Origin: Rubrivivax sp.
GTDB lineage: Bacteria > Pseudomonadota > Gammaproteobacteria > Burkholderiales > Burkholderiaceae_C
Assembly: GCA_025458805.1 (NCBI GenBank)
Contig: JALORQ010000009.1
Span: 1 to 36,308, forward strand
Length of the DNA stretch: 36,308 nucleotides
Direction of reading: 5' to 3'
Position numbers and translations under genes: made by a program. Below the pieces are notes generated by a model. That model worked only from the letters and a program-made list of their open reading frames with translations. It made no database searches and had not been told where the DNA came from. Of this stretch, positions 1 to 9,951 are shown piece by piece. Positions within the stretch are counted from its first letter, which is position 1. Every line of letters starts with the position of its first letter.

Positions 1-71
1 TCCTGCCGATCAGCGGGGGAAAACCTGAGCTGTCGCCACGGAACCAAGCAAGCCGCGCGCCAGCGCCGGGC

Positions 72-743
72 TCAGGGGGCGTCGTCGCGCGGCGGCGCCG
101 CGGCGCGCCAGGCCGGCAGCCGCCAGTCCCAGCGCAGCGCGGCGGCACGCAGCAGGGTGGCGGTGCCGGCGGCGGCCAGCAGCGCCACCCACGGCGCGGC
201 GCCGAGCGCGTGGGCCGCCACCATCACCCAGCCGCCGGCGAAGGCGCAGACCGCGTAGGGCCGGTGGTCGCTGAACGCGCGCGGGATCTCGTTGCAGACG
301 ATGTCGCGCAGGACGCCGCCGAAGACCGCGGTGACCACGCCGAGAAGCACCGCGACGATCGCGGGCATCTGCGCGTCGATCGCCACCTGCGTGCCGACCG
401 CGGCGAAGAGCCCGAGGCCGAGCGCGTCGGGCCCCTGCATCGCGCGCTCGGTGGGCTCGAGATGGCGCGCGCGCATGAACAGCATCGCGCCGATGCACAT
501 CGCCAGCAGCGCCCAGATCCAGCCCGCGTGCTGGACCCAGAACAGCGGCCGGCGGTCGAGCAACAGGTCGCGCACGGTGCCGCCGCCGAACGCCGCCAGC
601 CCGGCGACGACGCAGATGCCCACCGCATCCAGGCGCTTGCGCGCGCCCTCGATCACGCCCGACAGCGCGAAGGCCAGGGTGGCCACTGCCTCGACGGCCA
701 CCTGCGCCTGTGTCAGCGCCCAGGGCGCGGCACTGCCGGCCAT
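72..743 (-). CDS. TRIC/YadS-type (UPF0126) membrane protein, putative cation channel
   Basis: Translation MAGSAAPWALTQAQVAVEAVATLAFALSGVIEGARKRLDAVGICVVAGLAAFGGGTVRDLLLDRRPLFW... has the glycine-rich GGGTVRDLL and GGVLRDIVCNEIP repeats of this family. The only in-frame Met is at 743, so the 869 start in the ORF track is not used. Confidence 0.88.
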   Translation of the reverse strand: MAGSAAPWALTQAQVAVEAVATLAFALSGVIEGARKRLDAVGICVVAGLAAFGGGTVRDLLLDRRPLFWVQHAGWIWALLAMCIGAMLFMRARHLEPTERAMQGPDALGLGLFAAVGTQVAIDAQMPAIVAVLLGVVTAVFGGVLRDIVCNEIPRAFSDHRPYAVCAFAGGWVMVAAHALGAAPWVALLAAAGTATLLRAAALRWDWRLPAWRAAAPPRDDAP

Positions 744-747
744 GGTC

Positions 748-1962
748 TCAGCGCACCCAGGTGTTGAGCTGGATGATCGGCAGCAGCACCGCCAGCACGA
801 TGAGCATGACGACGACACCCATCGCCACGATGAGCAGCGGCTCGAGCACGGTGGCGAGCGCGAGCGCACGGCGCTGCACCTCGGCCGACATCTGCGCGGC
901 GGCGCGCGCCAGCATCACCGGCAGCTGGCCGGTCTGCTCGCCGAGCCGCGCGAACATCGCCAGCAGCCCCGGGAAGCGCTTCTTCGCCGCCAGCGCGCTG
1001 GCCAGCGGCGCGCCCTCGCGCACCTGCACCAGCGCGTCGAGCGCGTCGGCGCGCATCGCGCGGTTGCCGACCGTCTCGGCGGCGGCCTGCAGCGCCTTCA
1101 GGATCGGCACGCCGGCACCGGCCAGCATCGCCAGCGTGCCGCCGAAGCGCGCCGCGTTGTAGCCGCGCGCCAGCCGCCCGACCAGCGGCAGCCGCAGGAA
1201 CACCGCGTCGCTGCGTTCGCGGAAGGCCTCGCCGCGGCGCGCGAGGACGAACCCGGCCACGGCGGCGACCGCCGCCGCGGCCGTCGCCCAGCCCCAGGCG
1301 CGCACGAAGTCCGAGATCGCCATCATCGCCACCGTGAGCCCCGGCAGCGCGCGCTTCGAGCTGGTGAAGACCGAGGCCACCTGCGGCACGACGTAGGTGA
1401 CGAGGAAGATGACGATCACGAAGGCGATCGCCGAGACGATGGCCGGATAGAGCATCGCGCCCAGCACCTTGGCGCGCAGCGCCTGGCGCTGCTCGAGGTC
1501 GTCGGCCAGACGCTCGAGCACCGGGCCGAGCGCCCCGCTCGCCTCGCCGGCGGCGACCACCGCGCGGTAGACCTCGTCGAACTCGCGCGGCGCGGTCCCC
1601 AGCGCGCGCGCGAACGGGCTGCCGGCGTTGACCTCGCTCTTCAGGTGGGCGACGAGCTCGCGCTGGCGCGGCTGCTCGGCCTCGTCGGCGAGCGCGGTGA
1701 GCGCGCGCTCGAGCGGCAGCCCCGACGACACCAGCCCGGCGAGCTGCCGCGTCCATACCGCGAGCCCGGTGGTGCCGAACACGCGCCGCGTGAAGCGCAC
1801 CGCGCCGCCGGTCTCGGCGGCCACCGCGACCGGCGTGACCGCCAGCGGCACCAGTTCGCGCGCGCGCAGCTGCGAGCGAGCGGCCTTGGCGTTGTCGGCG
1901 TCGAGCACGCCGCTCTGCGACTTGCCCCTGGCGTCGAGCGCCTCGAAGCGGTAGGCGGGCAT
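748..1962 (-). CDS. gspF: Type II secretion system inner membrane protein GspF
   Basis: MPAYRFEALDARGKSQSGVLDADNAKAARSQLRARELVPLAV..., with two T2SF repeats and C-terminal VVMLIVLAVLLPIIQLNTWVR; located in a gsp operon. Confidence 0.96.
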   Translation of the reverse strand: MPAYRFEALDARGKSQSGVLDADNAKAARSQLRARELVPLAVTPVAVAAETGGAVRFTRRVFGTTGLAVWTRQLAGLVSSGLPLERALTALADEAEQPRQRELVAHLKSEVNAGSPFARALGTAPREFDEVYRAVVAAGEASGALGPVLERLADDLEQRQALRAKVLGAMLYPAIVSAIAFVIVIFLVTYVVPQVASVFTSSKRALPGLTVAMMAISDFVRAWGWATAAAAVAAVAGFVLARRGEAFRERSDAVFLRLPLVGRLARGYNAARFGGTLAMLAGAGVPILKALQAAAETVGNRAMRADALDALVQVREGAPLASALAAKKRFPGLLAMFARLGEQTGQLPVMLARAAAQMSAEVQRRALALATVLEPLLIVAMGVVVMLIVLAVLLPIIQLNTWVR

Positions 1963-1975
1963 GGCGGCGGGCGCG

Positions 1976-3397
1976 TCAGTCGCGCGTGACGCGGATCAGC
2001 TCTTCGGGCGACGTGATGCCCTCGGCGAGCAGGCGCTCGCCATCCTCGCGCATCGAGCGCAGCCCGGCGGCGCGCGCCGCCGCGACCAGGTCCTGCTCGG
2101 CGGCGCGCTCGTGGATCAGCGACTGCAGCGCGGCGTCGACGAGCATCAGCTCGTAGACGCCGGTGCGGCCCTTGTAGCCGGTGTGCGCGCAGTGCTCGCA
2201 GCCCACCGGGTGCCAGAAGCCGTCGTCGCCGCGGCGCCTGCAGTGCGGGCACAGCTTGCGCACCAGCCGCTGCGCGAGCACCCCCAGCAGCGTGCTCGAC
2301 AGCAGGAAGGGCTCGACCCCCATGTCGACGAGGCGCGTCACGCTCGACGGCGCGTCGTTGGTGTGCAGCGTCGCCAGCACGAGGTGGCCGGTCAGGCTGG
2401 CCTGGATCGCGATCTGCGCCGTCTCGTGGTCGCGGATCTCGCCGATCATGATGACGTCGGGATCCTGCCGCAGGATGGCGCGCAGCGCCTTCGCGAACGT
2501 GAGGTCGATCTTGGCGTTGACCTGCGTCTGGCCGATGCCCGGCAGCTCGTACTCGACCGGGTCCTCGACGGTGAGCACGTTGGTCGTGCTGGTGTCGACG
2601 CGCCCGAGCGACGCGTACAGCGTCGTCGTCTTGCCGGAACCGGTGGGCCCGGTGACGAGCACGATGCCGTGCGGCTGCTGGACCAGCCGATTGAAGCCGA
2701 CCAGCACCTCGGGCCCCATGCCCAGGCCCTCGAGCGTGAAGCGGCTCTCGGTCTTGTCGAGCAGGCGCAGCACCGCGCGCTCGCCGTGCGCGCTGGGCAG
2801 CGTCGAGACGCGCACGTCGATCGCGCGGCCGCCGATGCGCAACGAGATGCGGCCGTCCTGCGGCAGCCGCTTCTCGGCGATGTCGAGCTCGGCCATGATC
2901 TTGAGGCGGCTGATCAGCGCCGCGTGCAGCGCCTTGTTGGGCTGCACGACCTCGCGCAGCGTGCCGTCGATGCGGAAGCGCACCGCGCTCGAGCGCTCGT
3001 AGGGCTCGATGTGGATGTCGCTCGCGCCGTCCTTGGCCGCCTGCGTGAGCAGGGCGTTGAGCATGCGGATGATCGGCGCGTCGTCCGCGGCCTCGAGCAG
3101 GTCCTCGACGGCGGGCAGGTCCTGCATCATGCGCGACAGGTCGACACCGCTCTCGACCTCGCCGATCACGGCCGCCGCGCTGCCCTCGCCGCCCGCATAG
3201 GCGACGGCGATGCGCTGCGACAGCGTGCCGGCCGCCTCGTGCTCGAAGGCGGCCACGTCGAACAGCCGCGTCACTTCGGCGAAGGCGGCGGCTGGCGTCG
3301 TCTCGGCGGCCCACAGCACGAGTTGCCGGCCGTCGTCCTCGAGCAGCAGCACGTTGGCCTTCGCGAAGGCATAGGGCAGCGGGTGGCGCGATCCCAT
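1976..3397 (-). CDS. gspE: Type II secretion ATPase GspE
   Basis: Walker [28 protein letters not shown], Asp/His boxes, [31 protein letters not shown], and CPHC..CEHC zinc motif. Confidence 0.97.
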   Translation of the reverse strand: MGSRHPLPYAFAKANVLLLEDDGRQLVLWAAETTPAAAFAEVTRLFDVAAFEHEAAGTLSQRIAVAYAGGEGSAAAVIGEVESGVDLSRMMQDLPAVEDLLEAADDAPIIRMLNALLTQAAKDGASDIHIEPYERSSAVRFRIDGTLREVVQPNKALHAALISRLKIMAELDIAEKRLPQDGRISLRIGGRAIDVRVSTLPSAHGERAVLRLLDKTESRFTLEGLGMGPEVLVGFNRLVQQPHGIVLVTGPTGSGKTTTLYASLGRVDTSTTNVLTVEDPVEYELPGIGQTQVNAKIDLTFAKALRAILRQDPDVIMIGEIRDHETAQIAIQASLTGHLVLATLHTNDAPSSVTRLVDMGVEPFLLSSTLLGVLAQRLVRKLCPHCRRRGDDGFWHPVGCEHCAHTGYKGRTGVYELMLVDAALQSLIHERAAEQDLVAAARAAGLRSMREDGERLLAEGITSPEELIRVTRD

Positions 3398-3409
3398 GGC
3401 GGCCCGGCC

Positions 3410-5680
3410 CTACTGCGGCGCCGGCGGCGGCGTGGACGGCACCGCCGAGGGCGGCGGCGGCAGGCGTGCCGCCGGGTACGGCGCAGACAGCGTCGGCGGC
3501 GCGGCGGCCCCGGGTGCTGCGGGGGTCGCGTCGGCCGGCGGCCGCACCGGCGCGAGCGCAGGAGGGTCGGGCACCGGGAAGACGATGCTGGGGCTCGGCG
3601 GACGGCCCTGCTGCACGGCGCGCATCTCGTCGTAGCGGTCGAGCGAGAGCCGGTTGACGCTCTCGCCGTCGCGCATCACCACCGGGCGCAGGAAGACCAT
3701 CAGGTTGGAGCGGTTGCGCGAGCGCGTCTGGCTGCGGAAGAGCGCACCGACGACGGGCAGGTCGCCGAGCAGCGGCACCTTCTGCTGCGTCTCCTCGTAG
3801 CGGTCCTGGATCAGGCCGCCGAGCACGATGATCTGGCCGTCGTCGACGACCACCTGCGACTCGATCGAGCGCTTGGTCGTCGTCGGGCCCGCGAGCAGCG
3901 TGCCCGGCGCCTGCTGCACGACGTCGGAGCTCTCCTGGAAGATCGTCATGCGCACGGTGCCGCTCTCGCCGATCTGCGGCCGGATGCGCAGCGTCAGGCC
4001 GACGTCGCGCCGCTCGATGGTCTGGAACGGGTTGGTCACCGCGTTGCCGGTGGTCGTGAACTGGCCGGTGATGAAGGGCACGTTCTGTCCGACGACGATC
4101 TTGGCCTCCTCGTTGTCGAGCGTGATCAGGTTCGGCGTCGAGATGATGTTGGTGTTGCCCTGCTTCTGCAGGAACTGCGCGATCGCGGCGAGCGCATAGA
4201 CGCCGCCGTAGTTGCGCAGCAGCGCGATGTTGAAGCCCTCGGCCGGCCCGGCCCCCTGGCCCTGCCCGGTGATGGTCTGCGTGAGCCCGATGATGTTCGA
4301 TCCGCCGGTGCTGAAGTTGGTGCCGCCGAAGAGGCCGTACTTGTCGCCCTCCTGGCCGAGCAGCCCCTGCCACTGGAAGCCGAAGTCGGCGGCGTTGTCG
4401 CCCGCGATCTCGACCACGATGCTCTCGATGTAGACCTGCGCGCGCCGCGTGTCGAGCTGCTCGATCATCGCCCGCACCTGCCGGTACAGCGGCTCGGGGC
4501 CGGTGATGATCAGCGCGTTGGTCGCCGGGTCGGCCTGGATGAAGCCGCCGGTCACCGGTGCGGCGGAGCCGGTGACCGGCGCGGTGGCCTGCGGCGACGC
4601 GCCGGTCGCGGTCCCGGCCCCCGTCGCGGCGGAGACGCTGGTCGACGGCAGCGCGCTCGTGGCCGGTGACGGTGCCGACGACCCGCCGCCCGTGCCCCCG
4701 CCGCCGGACGGGAACGCGGCGCGCAGCACGGCGGCCAGGCGCACCGCGTCGGCGTTCTTCAGGTACACGACCCAGAAGCCGCCGCCGGGTCCGATGCCGC
4801 TGGTCGGGCGGTCGAGCTGCTGCACCGTCGCGCGCACCTCGGCCAGCCGCGCCGCGTTCGGCGCGCGCACGATGAGCGCATTGCTGCGCGGCTCCGGGAG
4901 CACGGTGACTCCGCCCGCCCCGGCCGCCGCAGGCGCGCCGGGCGGCACCGGAGCGCCCGTACCGCCGGCAAGTCTCTGCACCAGCGGCGCGAGGTCCGAC
5001 GCCACCGCATGCTGCAGAGGGATGACCTCGATGCCGGTCGATGCCGGCTGATCCAGCGCCGCGATGATGCGCGCGATGCGCTGCAGGTTCTCGGCGTAGT
5101 CGGTGATCACCAGCGAGTTGCTCGCCGGGTTCGCGTTGATCGTGTTGTTGGCACTGATGAGCGGCCGCAGCACGGCCACCAGGTTGTTCGGGCTCTCGAA
5201 CCGCAGCTGGAAGATCTGCGTGATGATCTGGTCGCCGCGCACCGCGACCTCGCCCACCGAGACGGTGCCGGTCTGCAGCTTGGCGTCGGCCTCGGGCACC
5301 ACCTTGAGCAGCCCGCCGGTCTCGACCACCGCGAAACCGAGACCGCGCAGCGCCGCGAGGTAGCTGCGGTACGCCTGCTCGATGCTCTGCGGCTGCTCGC
5401 TGTAGACCGTCATCGTGCCGCGCACGCGCGGATCGACCGCGATCTGGCGGCCGATCATCGCCGCGAAGGCGCGCGTCACCGCCTCGATGTCGGCATTGAC
5501 GAAGTTGACGGTCACCGGCGCGCCACCGGTCGCGGCCCGGGGTTCGGCCGCCAGCGCCGGCGGCAGCGATGCCGCCAGGCAGGCCGCCAGCACCACGGCC
5601 TTCCAACGGCGCGCGCGGTCCGTGCGGGGAGTCGGCGCCGATGACTGGCATCGCACGCAGCGGTTGGTCTTCATGCTCAT
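3410..5680 (-). CDS. gspD: Type II secretion secretin GspD
   Basis: Starts MSMKTNRCVRCQ.. with signal-peptide-like segment, N-domains (VNFVNADIEAVTRAFAAMIGRQIAVDPRVRGTMTVYS), secretin domain (VPLLGDLPVVGALFRSQTRSRNRSNLMVFLRPVVMRD) and Pro-rich tail. The ORF track start at 6313 is over-extended. Confidence 0.96.
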   Translation of the reverse strand: MSMKTNRCVRCQSSAPTPRTDRARRWKAVVLAACLAASLPPALAAEPRAATGGAPVTVNFVNADIEAVTRAFAAMIGRQIAVDPRVRGTMTVYSEQPQSIEQAYRSYLAALRGLGFAVVETGGLLKVVPEADAKLQTGTVSVGEVAVRGDQIITQIFQLRFESPNNLVAVLRPLISANNTINANPASNSLVITDYAENLQRIARIIAALDQPASTGIEVIPLQHAVASDLAPLVQRLAGGTGAPVPPGAPAAAGAGGVTVLPEPRSNALIVRAPNAARLAEVRATVQQLDRPTSGIGPGGGFWVVYLKNADAVRLAAVLRAAFPSGGGGTGGGSSAPSPATSALPSTSVSAATGAGTATGASPQATAPVTGSAAPVTGGFIQADPATNALIITGPEPLYRQVRAMIEQLDTRRAQVYIESIVVEIAGDNAADFGFQWQGLLGQEGDKYGLFGGTNFSTGGSNIIGLTQTITGQGQGAGPAEGFNIALLRNYGGVYALAAIAQFLQKQGNTNIISTPNLITLDNEEAKIVVGQNVPFITGQFTTTGNAVTNPFQTIERRDVGLTLRIRPQIGESGTVRMTIFQESSDVVQQAPGTLLAGPTTTKRSIESQVVVDDGQIIVLGGLIQDRYEETQQKVPLLGDLPVVGALFRSQTRSRNRSNLMVFLRPVVMRDGESVNRLSLDRYDEMRAVQQGRPPSPSIVFPVPDPPALAPVRPPADATPAAPGAAAPPTLSAPYPAARLPPPPSAVPSTPPPAPQ

Positions 5681-6462
5681 CCGATCGCGATGACGGCGAG
5701 CGCGCCCTGGCGCCGGCCGATGATGTTGAGCAGGTTGCCGAGCGCCAGCTCGGCCCCTTCGGCGGCGCGCGCCTCGCCGCGGAACTGCAGCCGTCCGCCG
5801 CCGAGGCGCCCGCGACCCGCGAGCAGCAGCGGCCCTTGCGCGCTGCTCAGCTCGAGAGCGATGCCGCCCGACGCATCGTCCCCGCGCAGCCGCAGCCGGT
5901 AGCTGCCCAGCGTCGGCAGCGGGGCCAGCCGCGAGCGTGCGCCCTCGACGACGAGGTCGGCGCCGCCGGTCAGCCGCCAGCGTCCCGCGGCCGACTCGAC
6001 ACCGAAGCCTCCGCTCTCGAGCCGAAGCACACCGCCTGGCTGCACGGTGTTCCACGGTGTGCCGAGACCTTCGAGCCACGACGCGGGCCACTGCCCGCGC
6101 AGCACGCCGCCGCCCGGCAGCGTGATGCGCCAGCGCCCGATGCCGGGTTCGATCCGCAGCGCCTGCGTGCCGGTGATGCAGCAGTCGTGGCGCAGCCGGA
6201 CCTCGAGCGCGGCGCCGTCGAGCCCGACCGACCACTCGAGCCGACCCGGCAGCGCCGATGCATCGCGGCTGCCCGGGCCGCCGGTGAGCACCGGTACCGC
6301 GCTGCCGGCCCACACCGTGCCGCGCGCGTCGGCCAGCAGCAGGCGACCGCCGGTGCCGCGCTCGAGCATCCCGGCGATCCAGGACGCGGGCGCGAAGGCC
6401 AGCAGCGCGACGATCGCGCCGAGCAGCACGCCGGCCGCCACCGGCCAGGCCCGGCCGGCCAT
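5677..6462 (-). CDS. gspN: Type II secretion protein GspN
   Basis: MAGRAWPVAAGVLLGAIVALLAFAPASWIAGMLERGTGGRLLLADARGTVWAGSA...; T2SSN-like, positioned between gspM and gspD; ATGA overlap with gspD. Confidence 0.88.
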   Translation of the reverse strand: MAGRAWPVAAGVLLGAIVALLAFAPASWIAGMLERGTGGRLLLADARGTVWAGSAVPVLTGGPGSRDASALPGRLEWSVGLDGAALEVRLRHDCCITGTQALRIEPGIGRWRITLPGGGVLRGQWPASWLEGLGTPWNTVQPGGVLRLESGGFGVESAAGRWRLTGGADLVVEGARSRLAPLPTLGSYRLRLRGDDASGGIALELSSAQGPLLLAGRGRLGGGRLQFRGEARAAEGAELALGNLLNIIGRRQGALAVIAIG

Positions 6463-6965
6463 CACGGCGCGGCTCCGACGGTCACGACGACCGTGCCGCC
6501 GAGGCCGGCGGCCGAGGGCTGCAGACTCGCCTCGACCGGGCGCGCGCGCGCGCCGGAGCGCACCTCGGCGAGCCAGGCGCGAAGCGCGTCGGGATCGGCG
6601 TCGGTCAGCGTCAGCACCGCGCGATCGCCCTGGATCACGAGGCGGCCGGCGCTGCCCAGGCGCGAGGTGGCCGACTGCAGCGCGGCGCCGGCCTGCCCGG
6701 CGGGCAGCGGTGCGATGCCCTTGAGGGTCTCGGCCTCGGCGGCCAGCCGCTGCATCGCGGCCAGGTCGCGGTCGAGCGCCGCCTGCGCCGCCGGGGCGTC
6801 GCGAAGCGTGCGCCAAGCTGGCTGCACGGCCAGCGCCCAGGTGGCGTAGAGGCCGACGACGGCGGCCGCCAGTGCGAGCGCGCTGCGCTCGCGCGGGGCC
6901 AGCGCCTGCCAGCGCGCGCGCACTGCGGCGCGCGCCTCGGCCGCCGCCGCCGCACCGCCGCTCAC
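6462..6965 (-). CDS. gspM: Type II secretion protein GspM
   Basis: GTG start overlapping the gspL stop (GTGA). VSGGAAAAAEARAAVRARWQALAPRERSALALAAAVVGLYATWALAVQPAWRTL... is a typical GspM N-terminal TM architecture. Confidence 0.85.
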   Translation of the reverse strand: MSGGAAAAAEARAAVRARWQALAPRERSALALAAAVVGLYATWALAVQPAWRTLRDAPAAQAALDRDLAAMQRLAAEAETLKGIAPLPAGQAGAALQSATSRLGSAGRLVIQGDRAVLTLTDADPDALRAWLAEVRSGARARPVEASLQPSAAGLGGTVVVTVGAAP

Positions 6966-8203
6966 GACCGGCCCCCGCGTGCCGGCGTGACGACGACGAG
7001 CGCGCCGTCGCGCGAGGCCGAGAATCCCGCCGCGGCGGCGCGCGACCGGAACTCGGCCCACTCGTCGTCGCTCCACGGGTCGACCGCCAGCGTGAGCCGC
7101 CCCGGCTCGAAGCGCAGCGTGCGCATCGGTGGCTGCGCATCGGGCCACGCCGCCGCGGCGGCGGCGAGCAGCGGCTCCAGATCGCCATCCCCGGGCCGAC
7201 CCGCCGCGGCGCGCAGGCGCTCGTTCTCGCGCCGCATCTGCACCGGCGCGTCGAGGACCGCGCGCACCTGCGGGTGGGTCTGCTGCAGCAGGGCCACCAG
7301 CGCGCTGCGTCGCTCGGCGATGGCGCGGCGTTCGCTCCAGGCCAGCGCATTGAGCCCGACGAGCTGCACCGCGACCAGCGCGGCAAGCCCCCAGCGCACC
7401 GGCCGCCAGGCGGGCGACCCCAAGACCGCCAGGCTGTCGCGCAGCGCGCGCAGACCGCGGTGCCGCGGCGCGAGGTCGAACTGGCGCAGGTTCCACGGCG
7501 ATGCGACCGCCTCGGCGAGGTGCTCGCCGTCGCCGAGCGCCTCGACCGGATGGCCCAGCCAGGCCTCGGCAGCCGCGGCCGCCGCCGGCGCCGCCGTCCA
7601 GCGCACCGCCGCGTCCCCGGGCGGCAGCCAGGCCCGGCCGAGCGTCCCGCCCAGCCGGAGGCAGCGCACCCCGGGCGGACCGGCAAGCGCCAGGTGCACG
7701 GTGTCGTCGCCGTCGCTGCCGGCCGGCGCGAAGTGGCCGCGCCACGCGTCCCCGGGCGCCAGCGCCGGCACGACCCGCTCGACAACGCGGCCGTGGCGCT
7801 CGATCTCGGCCAGCAGCGTCGCCAGCCAGGACCGGTGCGTGACCGCGACCCAGCCCTCCTGCCCCGGGGCCGCGTCGGGCGCGAGCGCGAAATGAAGCGC
7901 TTCGTCCTCGTCGAGCAGGGCGTCCTCGAGCACGCCCAGCAGCGCGGCGCGCATGCGGGCGGCCGGCGCACGCGGCAGCACGATGCGGTGCCAGGCGACG
8001 TCGGCCTCGGCGAGCACGGCGACGATGCGGTCGGCCGCAGGCAGCAGCGCCGCGGCGGCACGCCCCTGCGCGAGCACACGGCCGGCGGCGTCGCACAGCA
8101 CGTGCTCGAACTCGGCCGGAGGGCGCGGCGCCGCGGCATCGCCGGCCGCATCGCGCGCGCCGAGCCTGGGCCTTGCCGGCAGCCGCAGGACGAGCCGGCT
8201 CAT
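6962..8203 (-). CDS. gspL: Type II secretion protein GspL
   Basis: MSRLVLRLPARPRLGARDAA...EFEHVLCDAAGRVLAQGRAAAALLPAADRIVAVLAEADVAWHRIVLP..., an actin-like cytoplasmic domain plus one TM; operon position. Start chosen downstream of the gspK stop. Confidence 0.88.
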   Translation of the reverse strand: MSRLVLRLPARPRLGARDAAGDAAAPRPPAEFEHVLCDAAGRVLAQGRAAAALLPAADRIVAVLAEADVAWHRIVLPRAPAARMRAALLGVLEDALLDEDEALHFALAPDAAPGQEGWVAVTHRSWLATLLAEIERHGRVVERVVPALAPGDAWRGHFAPAGSDGDDTVHLALAGPPGVRCLRLGGTLGRAWLPPGDAAVRWTAAPAAAAAAEAWLGHPVEALGDGEHLAEAVASPWNLRQFDLAPRHRGLRALRDSLAVLGSPAWRPVRWGLAALVAVQLVGLNALAWSERRAIAERRSALVALLQQTHPQVRAVLDAPVQMRRENERLRAAAGRPGDGDLEPLLAAAAAAWPDAQPPMRTLRFEPGRLTLAVDPWSDDEWAEFRSRAAAAGFSASRDGALVVVTPARGGRS

Positions 8204-8312
8204 CCCGCGTGCCCCGGCGCCATGCAGCCGCGCGGCACCGCCGCACCGCGGCCGATGGGCGCGTGCGGCGGCGGCTGCGGGGAAGGGAGTCGCCGGGTCC
8301 TGTCCATCGCGC

Positions 8313-9311
8313 CTATTTTGGCCCCGACCCCATGACACGTTCGGCGGCGCGATCCAGCGGCCCCAGGCGCTCGGTCCGGACCACGGCCACCTCGCTGCCG
8401 CGGTCACCGCTGCGTTCGACAAGCGAGCGTTCCTGCAGCAGGCGATCGCCCATGCGCACGCGGCCGTAGACGTCGAAGAAGTTCGACGTCACCGCCGCGC
8501 GTGTGTCGTCGAACTTGATGCTCTCGGGGAACATCTGCCGCAGCGCGTCGAGCGACTTGATGCCGTCGCGGCCGCGGCTTTGCACGATGCGCTCGGCGCT
8601 GCCGCCGTCGAGCCCCTCGAAGACCGCGGCCAGCACCTCGCGCGGCGCGGTGTTGACGTTCAGCGGCGCCCGCACCGGGAGCAGCTCGACCCATGGCTCG
8701 AGCCGCTCGACCTCCTCGCGCGACAGGCCGAGCCAGACCAGCTCGCCGACGCGGGCCGGCACCAGCGGCGCGCCGGCCGAATCGGGCCCGCCGTCGGCGA
8801 GCCACGCCGCGCGCAGGCCTTCGGCGATGCGCGTCGCGGCCTCGCCCGGCAGACCCGCGGTCTGGCACAGCCGCTGCAGGCTCCGCACCTCGAGCGGCAC
8901 CAGCTTGCCCTGGTCGTCGATCAGGTTGCGCAGGTTGTAGCGCGACTGGGCATCGACGATGCGACCCGACAGGAAGGCCTCGAGCTCGATGTCGGTCGAC
9001 TGGTCGCGCTCGGCGGCGAGGAAGGCCGACAGACGCGACTCGCGCAGCGGCACCGCCCACGGCTCGCCCTCGTGGTCGGGGCCGCCGTTGCGCCCGTCCT
9101 CGCGCAGCAGCATGCGGCCCCAGTCGAGCGCGCCGCGCAGGATCCACGCCGACTGTGCGCGCGCACGCTCGGCGGCCTCGACCTGCACGGCTCGCGCCTG
9201 CTGCGCGACCATCGTGGCGGCGAGCGTCGCGACCAGCGTCAGCACGAGCATCGCGAGCAGCAGCGCGGCGCCGCGCTGTGCGACCGGGCGCAGGCGCGAG
9301 GCCGCGGTCAC
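8313..9311 (-). CDS. gspK: Type II secretion minor pseudopilin GspK
   Basis: GTG start overlapping the gspJ stop. VTAASRLRPVAQRGAALLLAMLVLTLVATLAATMVAQQ.., DAQSRYNLRNLID, NVNTAPREVLAAV. Confidence 0.93.
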   Translation of the reverse strand: MTAASRLRPVAQRGAALLLAMLVLTLVATLAATMVAQQARAVQVEAAERARAQSAWILRGALDWGRMLLREDGRNGGPDHEGEPWAVPLRESRLSAFLAAERDQSTDIELEAFLSGRIVDAQSRYNLRNLIDDQGKLVPLEVRSLQRLCQTAGLPGEAATRIAEGLRAAWLADGGPDSAGAPLVPARVGELVWLGLSREEVERLEPWVELLPVRAPLNVNTAPREVLAAVFEGLDGGSAERIVQSRGRDGIKSLDALRQMFPESIKFDDTRAAVTSNFFDVYGRVRMGDRLLQERSLVERSGDRGSEVAVVRTERLGPLDRAAERVMGSGPK

Positions 9312-9946
9312 GGCGTCTGAGGCCCGAGCGCGATGTCGCGCGTGAGGCGGCCGCCGGGCAGAGCCAGCACCAGCCGCACGGCCGCCGGAAGCGCCTCGCG
9401 CTGCACCATCACGCCGCTGGCCGCGCCTTCGGGCGGCTCGGCGACGTCGCCCGTGCTCTGGCAGTTGCTCCACGCGTTGCCGCGAAAGCAGAAGACCTGG
9501 AACTCGGCGACGCCGTCCAGCAGCCGCACGTGTCCCGGCTCGTCGCCCAGCAGCTGCTGGCTGCCCAGCCAGCTCTCCTGCAGCACCCCCCAGCGCGTCG
9601 ACGCCGGGCCCGCCCAGCGGTCCCAGCGGCCGTCGCGCAACGCCCACACGACAACGCGCACGCCGCCGTCGCCGGTGCGAGTGAGCCGCACCGCGCGGCC
9701 GTCGAAGGCAAAGGCCGGCACGGCGCCGGCGTCGTGCAGCGCGGCCAGGTCCTGTTCCCACTGCGCGAGCACCGTCCCGAGCCGCACGGTGCGGTCGACC
9801 GCCTCGCGCCCGGCGTCGCGCGCGCGCACGATGCCGTCGATGCCGCGCCAGGCGAGCGCAGCGATCACCGAAAGCACGACGAGGGCGACCATCACCTCGA
9901 CGAGCGTGAAGCCGCCGGCCGCCCTGCCCATCCGCGCGCCGTGCAT
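9308..9946 (-). CDS. gspJ: Type II secretion minor pseudopilin GspJ
   Basis: Prepilin cleavage motif GGFTLVEVMVALVVLSVIAALAWRGIDGI...; start at 9946 or 9931. Confidence 0.93.
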   Translation of the reverse strand: MHGARMGRAAGGFTLVEVMVALVVLSVIAALAWRGIDGIVRARDAGREAVDRTVRLGTVLAQWEQDLAALHDAGAVPAFAFDGRAVRLTRTGDGGVRVVVWALRDGRWDRWAGPASTRWGVLQESWLGSQQLLGDEPGHVRLLDGVAEFQVFCFRGNAWSNCQSTGDVAEPPEGAASGVMVQREALPAAVRLVLALPGGRLTRDIALGPQTP

Positions 9947-9951
9947 CGCCG

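Noticed and set aside
1961-4669. 902-aa plus-strand ORF antisense to gspE/gspD
   Set aside because: Low-complexity Arg/Ala/His/Asp-rich translation with no family motifs; it is the antisense frame of clearly coding T2SS genes in high-GC DNA.
4540-4700. Repeated PVTG/Ala-Gly-Ser-rich stretch in gspD
   Set aside because: Imperfect low-complexity linker, common in secretin N-domain loops; no perfect repeat unit like that in ntrC.
1641-5651. 1336-aa minus-strand ORF across gspF-E-D
   Set aside because: Out-of-frame with recognised gsp genes; its readable gsp-like stretches are shadows of the true frames, and it lacks coherent domains.
6540-6556. Alternating (CG)n run, possible Z-DNA
   Set aside because: Within gspM coding sequence; such runs are expected at this GC content.
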